Assembly (NCBI RefSeq): GCF_900660485.1
Contig: NZ_LR214951.1
Span: 620,001-684,000, forward strand
Origin: Mesomycoplasma neurolyticum
GTDB lineage: Bacteria; Bacillota_I; Bacilli_A; Mycoplasmatales; Metamycoplasmataceae
Direction of reading: 5' to 3'
DNA length: 64,000 bases
Below the pieces are notes generated by a model. The model did not search any database. It saw only the letters and a list, made by a program, of their open reading frames with translations, and was not told where the DNA came from. Positions within the stretch are counted from its first letter, which is position 1; each line of letters opens with the position of its first letter. Positions 59,206-64,000 of this stretch are shown here, one piece after another. Made by a program: the position numbers and the translations under genes.

Positions 59206-59622
59206 AATTATTTTGAAAAATTAATTTTTTTTTTATTTTTTGTTTTATACTTATTATAGGGGCTTCCCCTAAAAATCAAATGATTAAAACTATTATTTTT
59301 ACTCCATAATTTTTATAATTAATTTTGGGTTTTATATAAACATAGGGTAATTTCTATTTTTCATTCTTTTTTTATTTGTTTTACATACTTAACTCCAATT
59401 TTAAAATATCCCTAATATTTCTTGATAGTTGTTTTTTGTTTTTTTATATTTGTATATACTTGCTTTATTATTCGTTATTATTCTCATTTGTGCATATCCC
59501 TTCCTTTTTATTTTAAATGTATAGTTTTGAAAGATTATTTTCCAAGTTATGTAAATAACAAATAGTTTTACTCATTTAAATCAGAATTTTAAAAACGCGT
59601 GAAATTTATAAATTTTAAAATT
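59206..59622. other. Gene-free stretch with a GC-rich hairpin
   Basis: A GC-rich AGGGG/CCCCT hairpin with a CTT loop lies at about 59258-59270; it lacks a T-tail in either direction. On the minus strand a 28-codon frame at 59487-59401 (MRIITNNKASIYKYKK) has a purine-rich upstream site but stops early; the following codons in another frame remain Lys-rich. It may be an old transposase or small-gene remnant; I do not recognise it. Confidence 0.35.
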
Positions 59623-59654
59623 ACCACCATATTTTATCCGGAAAATATGGTGGT
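59623..59654. terminator. Hairpin overlapping the tilS 3' end
   Basis: A 13-bp perfect stem (59623-59635 with 59642-59654) around ATCCGG, with A/T runs on both sides. The tilS stop codon is inside the stem. Confidence 0.75.
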
Positions 59655-60527
59655 TTTAAATTCTAATTTTTTGTTTTTTTTAACTAAATAAAAATCTTTT
59701 TTTAATTTATATTCACTGCTAGGGTTTTTAGAAAATATAAATTGTAAAATTGAAAGTAGTTTTTGTCTTGTTAAATTCAAATCATTGAATTTTTTGTTTA
59801 AAGTATAAAACAATAATGTTAATTGTTTTTTTTCTTTTTTAAAATAATTAATGGAAAAATTTTTCATTTCTCATCTTAAATATTTTTTTTGATTTTGTTT
59901 TTCTTTGTGTTTAAGAAAAATATTTAAAAACATAAACTTATAAAAATAAAAAAATTTGCATAATTTTTTCTTTTTATAAAAAATTCTAATTTTATTTCTT
60001 TGATATTTATTTGTGTTATTAGATGAATCAATAGCGAAGTTAATATTATTTTTTAGCAAATATTTCTCAATATTTTCTTTTCAATATTTTTCTAAAAACG
60101 GTCGATAAACATTCATGTTCCAAATATGGATGTTTTTTTTAATTCCTCAATAATTTACTATTTTATTTTTTTGTTTTTGCATTATTGCTGTTTCAAAAAA
60201 ATCATCTTTATTATGCGCAAGTAAAAGAAAATCACATTTTTCTTTTTGATAAATTTTTCTAAAAAAATTAAAACGAATTTTTCTAGCTTCATTTTGGAAA
60301 TTATTATAAATTTTGAAAGTTTTAGAAATTTTTAAAATAAAAAGTTTAATATTTCATTTTCTACAAAAATTTTCAACTATTTTTTGGTCAATATCACTAT
60401 CAATTCTTTTGTTGTAATTAACATGAGCCACTACTATATTTTTATGTTTAAATTTTTCCAACATAAAAATGGAATCAGGTCCCCCACTAACTGCTAACAG
60501 TAACTTTTTTTCTTCTATTTTTTGCAT
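59634..60527 (-). CDS. tilS: tRNA(Ile)-lysidine synthase
   Basis: Converts the wobble C of AUA-decoding tRNA(Ile) to lysidine. 297 residues, a short form typical of mollicutes lacking most of the C-terminal domains. The PP-loop LLAVSGGPDSIFML is near the N-terminus (about residues 11-25), followed by VVAHVNYNKR and LLLAHNKDDFFET with the His and Asp pair. The INFAIDSSNNTNKYQRNKIR segment is the conserved DxSN..RNxIR motif. I prefer the ATG at 60527; TTG codons further upstream are in frame. It overlaps pth by 41 bases. Many UGA tryptophans in the middle. Being the enzyme that lets AUA be read as Ile, it bears on the AUA start proposed for the toxin. Confidence 0.93.
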
Positions 60528-61068
60528 TAAATTTTTCAATAACAAATCTTATATCATTTGAAATAAATTCAATAGCTGCTAAAGCAGCTTCTTCTATAAC
60601 TGCGCTTATGAGTTTTTTTTCTTCTTGTGTAAAATTGCTCAAAACATAATTTTTAACTTGTGATGAATGCATTGGGCGTGAAATACCTATTTTCATTCTT
60701 TTAATATCTTTTGTTTTTAATTCATCTATTATATTTTGCATACCTTTTTGTCCACCAGCTGAGCCATTATTTTTAATAACAGCCTTACCAAAATCTATAT
60801 TAATGTCATCCAAAATAATTAAAATATCATCAACATAAATTTTATAAAAATCTACAATATCTTTTACAACTTCACCTGAATTATTCATATAATTTTGAGG
60901 TTTTACAATAATGAAATCATCACCTTTTGCTATTAATGCTTTTGATTTATGATTTTTAAATCCAAGATTTAATTCTTTTGCTATTTGATCTATGACCAAA
61001 AACCCAACATTATGTCTTGTGAATTTGTATTCTTCACCAGGGTTTCCTAATCCTACTATTAATTTCAT
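60487..61068 (-). CDS. pth: Peptidyl-tRNA hydrolase
   Basis: Recycles peptidyl-tRNA released from stalled ribosomes, 193 residues, normal size. Motifs: LIVGLGNPGEEYKFTRHNVGF with the catalytic His, KPQNYMNNSG (substrate Asn residues), ILDDINIDFG (Asp) and NNGSAGGQKGMQNII, then MKIGISRP. It sits 20 bases after recD2 and overlaps tilS, making one operon recD2-pth-tilS; the pth-tilS pairing is common in Firmicutes and mollicutes. No UGA in this gene. Confidence 0.97.
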   Translation of the reverse strand: MKLIVGLGNPGEEYKFTRHNVGFLVIDQIAKELNLGFKNHKSKALIAKGDDFIIVKPQNYMNNSGEVVKDIVDFYKIYVDDILIILDDINIDFGKAVIKNNGSAGGQKGMQNIIDELKTKDIKRMKIGISRPMHSSQVKNYVLSNFTQEEKKLISAVIEEAALAAIEFISNDIRFVIEKFNAKNRRKKVTVSS

Positions 61069-61088
61069 AATTAAAATTTTATAATAAA

Positions 61089-63230
61089 TTATTTATTTGC
61101 TAAATTATTTTTTTCAAAGAAATAAATAATATTTGTATTTTTAGCACTATTATCCTTTTGAATAGCATTGTAAAAAATTTCTTTATTGCCGATAACTTTC
61201 AATAATGATTGAGCTCTTGTCATCCCTGTATAAATAAGTTTTTTATTTAAAATGAAAGTAAATTGGCTAAAAATAGATAAAATTACAACTTTCGACTCTG
61301 AACCTTGAAATTTATGTATTGATATACAATATGCTAAATTTAAGTATTGCTTAAAAGCAAATTCTGTGTATTTAACATTTTTATCATTTTCAAATTTTAC
61401 ATGAATAAATTGAATTTTATCTTTATAAATTGCAATATTTTCAATATATCCAATTTCACCATTCATAACATTGTTTTCAATATTGTTTTCAATTTGAATA
61501 ACTCTATCACCTATATAAAATCTTTTGTTATTAATTAAAAAATAATTGTCTTTTTTTTTGAAAAATTTTTTTTGAATATGTTCATTTATTTTTTCAATAC
61601 CTACTTCACCTTTATAATTTGCTGATAAAATAATAATATCTTTAATTTCATATTCTTTTAAAATTTCATTAAAAATTTTATCTAATTGAGAATAAAATTT
61701 CTTCTCTTTTATTTCAATAAAATTTGATTCTTTTGTATTGAATAAAGGCATCATTTGCTTGTTTACTTTTAGTGCATCATCAATTATTCCTAATTTATCT
61801 TTTTGTCGATAATTTTTTTCAAGAAAAATAACTTGAAAAAAATTAGAATTAATAAAATCACGTAATAATTCACCAAAACTTATTGAAGGTAATTGATTTT
61901 GATCCCCAATTAAAATAATTTTTTTTAAATTTCAAATATTTATTGACTCAAGTAAATTAAAAAATAATTTTAAATCCACCATTGAAAATTCATCAATTAT
62001 TAAAACATTTATATTTTTTTTAATTGGATTTTTTATTACATATTGTTCATTTATTTTTTCACTTTGTAAAAATGAATGAATTGTTTTAACTTGAAAATTT
62101 GCTTTTTCCTTCAGTCTTATAGCTGCTTTTCCTGTAGGAGTTAATACAGCTATTTTATCTTGATTATATTTTTGATTTATATTTCAATAAATATATTTTA
62201 AAATTTCAGACTTTCCTGTTCCAGGCGCTCCTGTGATAATAGATAAACTATTTTTTAGTGCAATTTTAACTGCTTTTTGTTGTTGTTTATCTAAATGTTC
62301 AGATAAAATTTCTGCTTTAATATTTTCTTTTGTTTCACTGACTTTAATTAATTGTTCAACTATAAATTTTTCTTTTTCAAACAAGAAAAAAGGTGAGTAT
62401 GCATTTTTATCTTGTAAAAAAATGAGATATTTGTTTCTAAACATTAATTTTCAAATATTGAAAAATTCATCTTTTGAAATAAAAATGTTTTTAGTAATTA
62501 AATTATAAATAAGAGGTATATCATTTTTAGTAAAAAAAGTATCACTGTTATTTAAAATATTTTTGCTTATTTTATCTAAAATCAAAAATATTATTCTATT
62601 TATATCATTTTCTTTTATACCAATAGCTAAAGCTAGCTTATCAATTTCATCAAATGTAAAATCATCATAGAATTTTTCTAAAATTAAAAAAGGATTAATT
62701 TTAATATTTTCTCATTCATCAACAATATTTATAAATGTATTAATTTTGTTGTAAAAATTTATTGAAATACTATTTAAAATAAAAAAATCTTTGATTGTAA
62801 ATTCTAAAGAAAAAATATTTAAAGTATCAAAAATAATTTGAGCTTTTTTAATGTTGATAATTGAGCTTATTTCAAAAATTTTATCAGGTTCTTTTTTTAA
62901 AATTTTAATAGAGTTATCACCTCATTTATCATAAATTTTTTCAGCAATTTTTTTTCCTATTTTGTTAAATAAATTAGATGAAAAATATTGAATAATATCT
63001 TTTTTATTTTCTGGATCAATAATTTTTTGTTCTATCACTTCTCAAGATTCGCCATATTTTATATGGTTTACTTTGTTTAAAGTTAACTCATAACTTTTAT
63101 TTAGCAAAAGTTCAATATTAGTTTTTATTTTATATTTTTCATTTTCGATGCTTTCAAAAATGTAAATGAAAAAATTTTTATTTTCACTTGCTCAAATCAA
63201 ATATTTAACTTTACCTTTAATTAATAACAT
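61089..63230 (-). CDS. recD2: RecD2-like SF1B DNA helicase
   Basis: 713-residue DNA helicase of the RecD/TraA class, not part of a RecBCD complex here. The N-terminal 300 residues are the OB/HhH region with many UGA tryptophans. Helicase motifs: Q-type LDKQQQKAVKIALK, Walker A ITGAPGTGKS, LTPTGKAA (Ia), Walker B VLIIDEFSMVD, ILIGDQNQLPSI (III), NYRQ (IV), ISIHKFQGSE (V) and YTGMTRA (VI). The start at 63230 has no competing ATG, and the N-terminal hydrophobic strand MLLIKGKVKYLIW is typical. It is first in an operon with pth and tilS and divergent from serS, 59 bases apart. Confidence 0.93.
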
Positions 63231-63289
63231 TTTTTAATTATAAATAAATTAAATTAATAACAAAAGCCTTTTTAATTTATAATTAAAAA

Positions 63290-64000
63290 ATGTTATATTC
63301 AAAATATATATTAGAAAATAAGCAAAAAGTAATTGAAAAATTAAAAACTAGAAATTTTGATACTTCAATTGTTGAAAAGATTTTTGAAATACTTAAAAAT
63401 AAAAATTCAATAATGACAGAAGTTCAAAATTTAGAAAATCAAAGAAATCGAATATCAGCAATGATTGGTAAATTTGTACGGGAAAAAAAAGATACAAGTG
63501 AATTAAAAAATAATGTTTTAACTATTAATAAAACAATAAATGATTTAAATACAACACTTAATAATTTGAATGTTGAATTTAATTCTTTAAATTATTTAAT
63601 TCCTAATTTACCAGATGATTCTGTCCCTATTGGTAATTCTGAAGATGATAATGTGATTTTAGAGACTTTTGATCAATTAGGTAGAAAATTAGTTAAAGCA
63701 CAAAAACCTCATTATGAAATTGGTGTTGAATTAGATATTTTAGATTTTAAAAGAGCTGTTAAAATGTCGGGGTCAAGATTTGCAATTTTCAAAAATGAAG
63801 GTTCACAACTAGTGAGGGCTTTAATTTCATTTATGTTGGATAATCATATTGCAAATGATTATGTTGAAATCACAACACAAACATTGGTTAGTACAAATAC
63901 AATGTATGGAACAGGTCAATTACCTAAATTTCATGAAGATTTATTTAAAATTGAAAATTATGATTTGTGACTTATTCCTACAGCCGAAGTAACACTCACT
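63290..64000 (+). CDS. serS: Seryl-tRNA synthetase, N-terminal part (runs off window)
   Basis: Class II synthetase charging tRNA(Ser); about 237 residues are visible. The long antiparallel coiled-coil arm that grips the tRNA is at residues 25-100 (QNLENQRNRISAMIG, then LNTTLNNLNVEFN), then IPNLPDDSVPIG, the family hallmark. Catalytic-domain motif 1 starts with GSRFAIFKNEGSQLVRALI and continues to LPKFHEDLFKIE; a UGA tryptophan precedes IPTAEVTLT, where the window ends. The 59-bp divergent gap to recD2 holds both promoters, but no strong boxes are visible. Confidence 0.97.

Noticed and set aside
59401..59487. 28-codon minus-strand frame resembling a transposase start
   Set aside because: Too short and not recognisable; kept only as a comment in the intergenic entry.

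Overview
This is a low-GC, AT-rich window from a mollicute (Mycoplasma sensu lato). UGA is read as tryptophan in nearly every long gene; genes are packed tightly, Shine-Dalgarno sites are AAGGA/AGGAGG-like, terminators are U-tailed hairpins, and a lone 5S rRNA gene stands apart from 16S and 23S. The genus cannot be fixed from the sequence alone.

Layout. 1-984 is the N-terminal part of a CARDS-toxin-like mono-ADP-ribosyltransferase (minus strand), followed by a decayed stretch. 1884-4002 is a glycerophosphodiesterase plus an MFS permease, a likely phospholipid-headgroup scavenging operon. 4248-6038 is dnaK with a CIRCE-like operator. 6184-15692 is mostly housekeeping: galU, rbgA, a DJ-1/PfpI protein, a lipoprotein, uvrC, a split chromate-type transporter, an ABC-F ATPase and mnmE. 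15672-20773 is accessory: two related small membrane-protein cassettes flank a 1253-residue surface protein carrying 306-bp tandem repeats. 20820-26610 returns to housekeeping: rsmA, a TatD nuclease with an extra GNAT-like N-terminal domain, prs, rsmG and gpmI. 26821-30394 holds a wreck of a lanthionine-synthetase-like gene followed by two intact ABC half-exporters. Then come 5S rRNA, ftsH, a frameshifted lipoprotein gene and a relic of a Rep_3 plasmid replication initiator.

34751-53665 is one uninterrupted 18.9-kb reading frame (6304 residues) for a giant surface protein built from diverged beta-rich repeats, with a super-repeat of about 1.65 kb. Next to it are a choline/carnitine acyltransferase and a second MFS permease in one operon. 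The right end is housekeeping: lysS, tilS, pth, recD2 and the start of serS.

How it fits together. The two MFS operons each pair a transporter with an enzyme acting on a choline- or glycerol-type small molecule. Long A/T homopolymers lie in or beside the promoters of both MFS operons and of the giant protein, which suggests that nutrient uptake and the surface coat may be switched by slipped-strand variation. The toxin, giant coat protein, repeat-variable surface protein, decayed lipoproteins, plasmid relic and lanthipeptide-type relic are the host-facing accessory layer; the rest is a reduced core genome.
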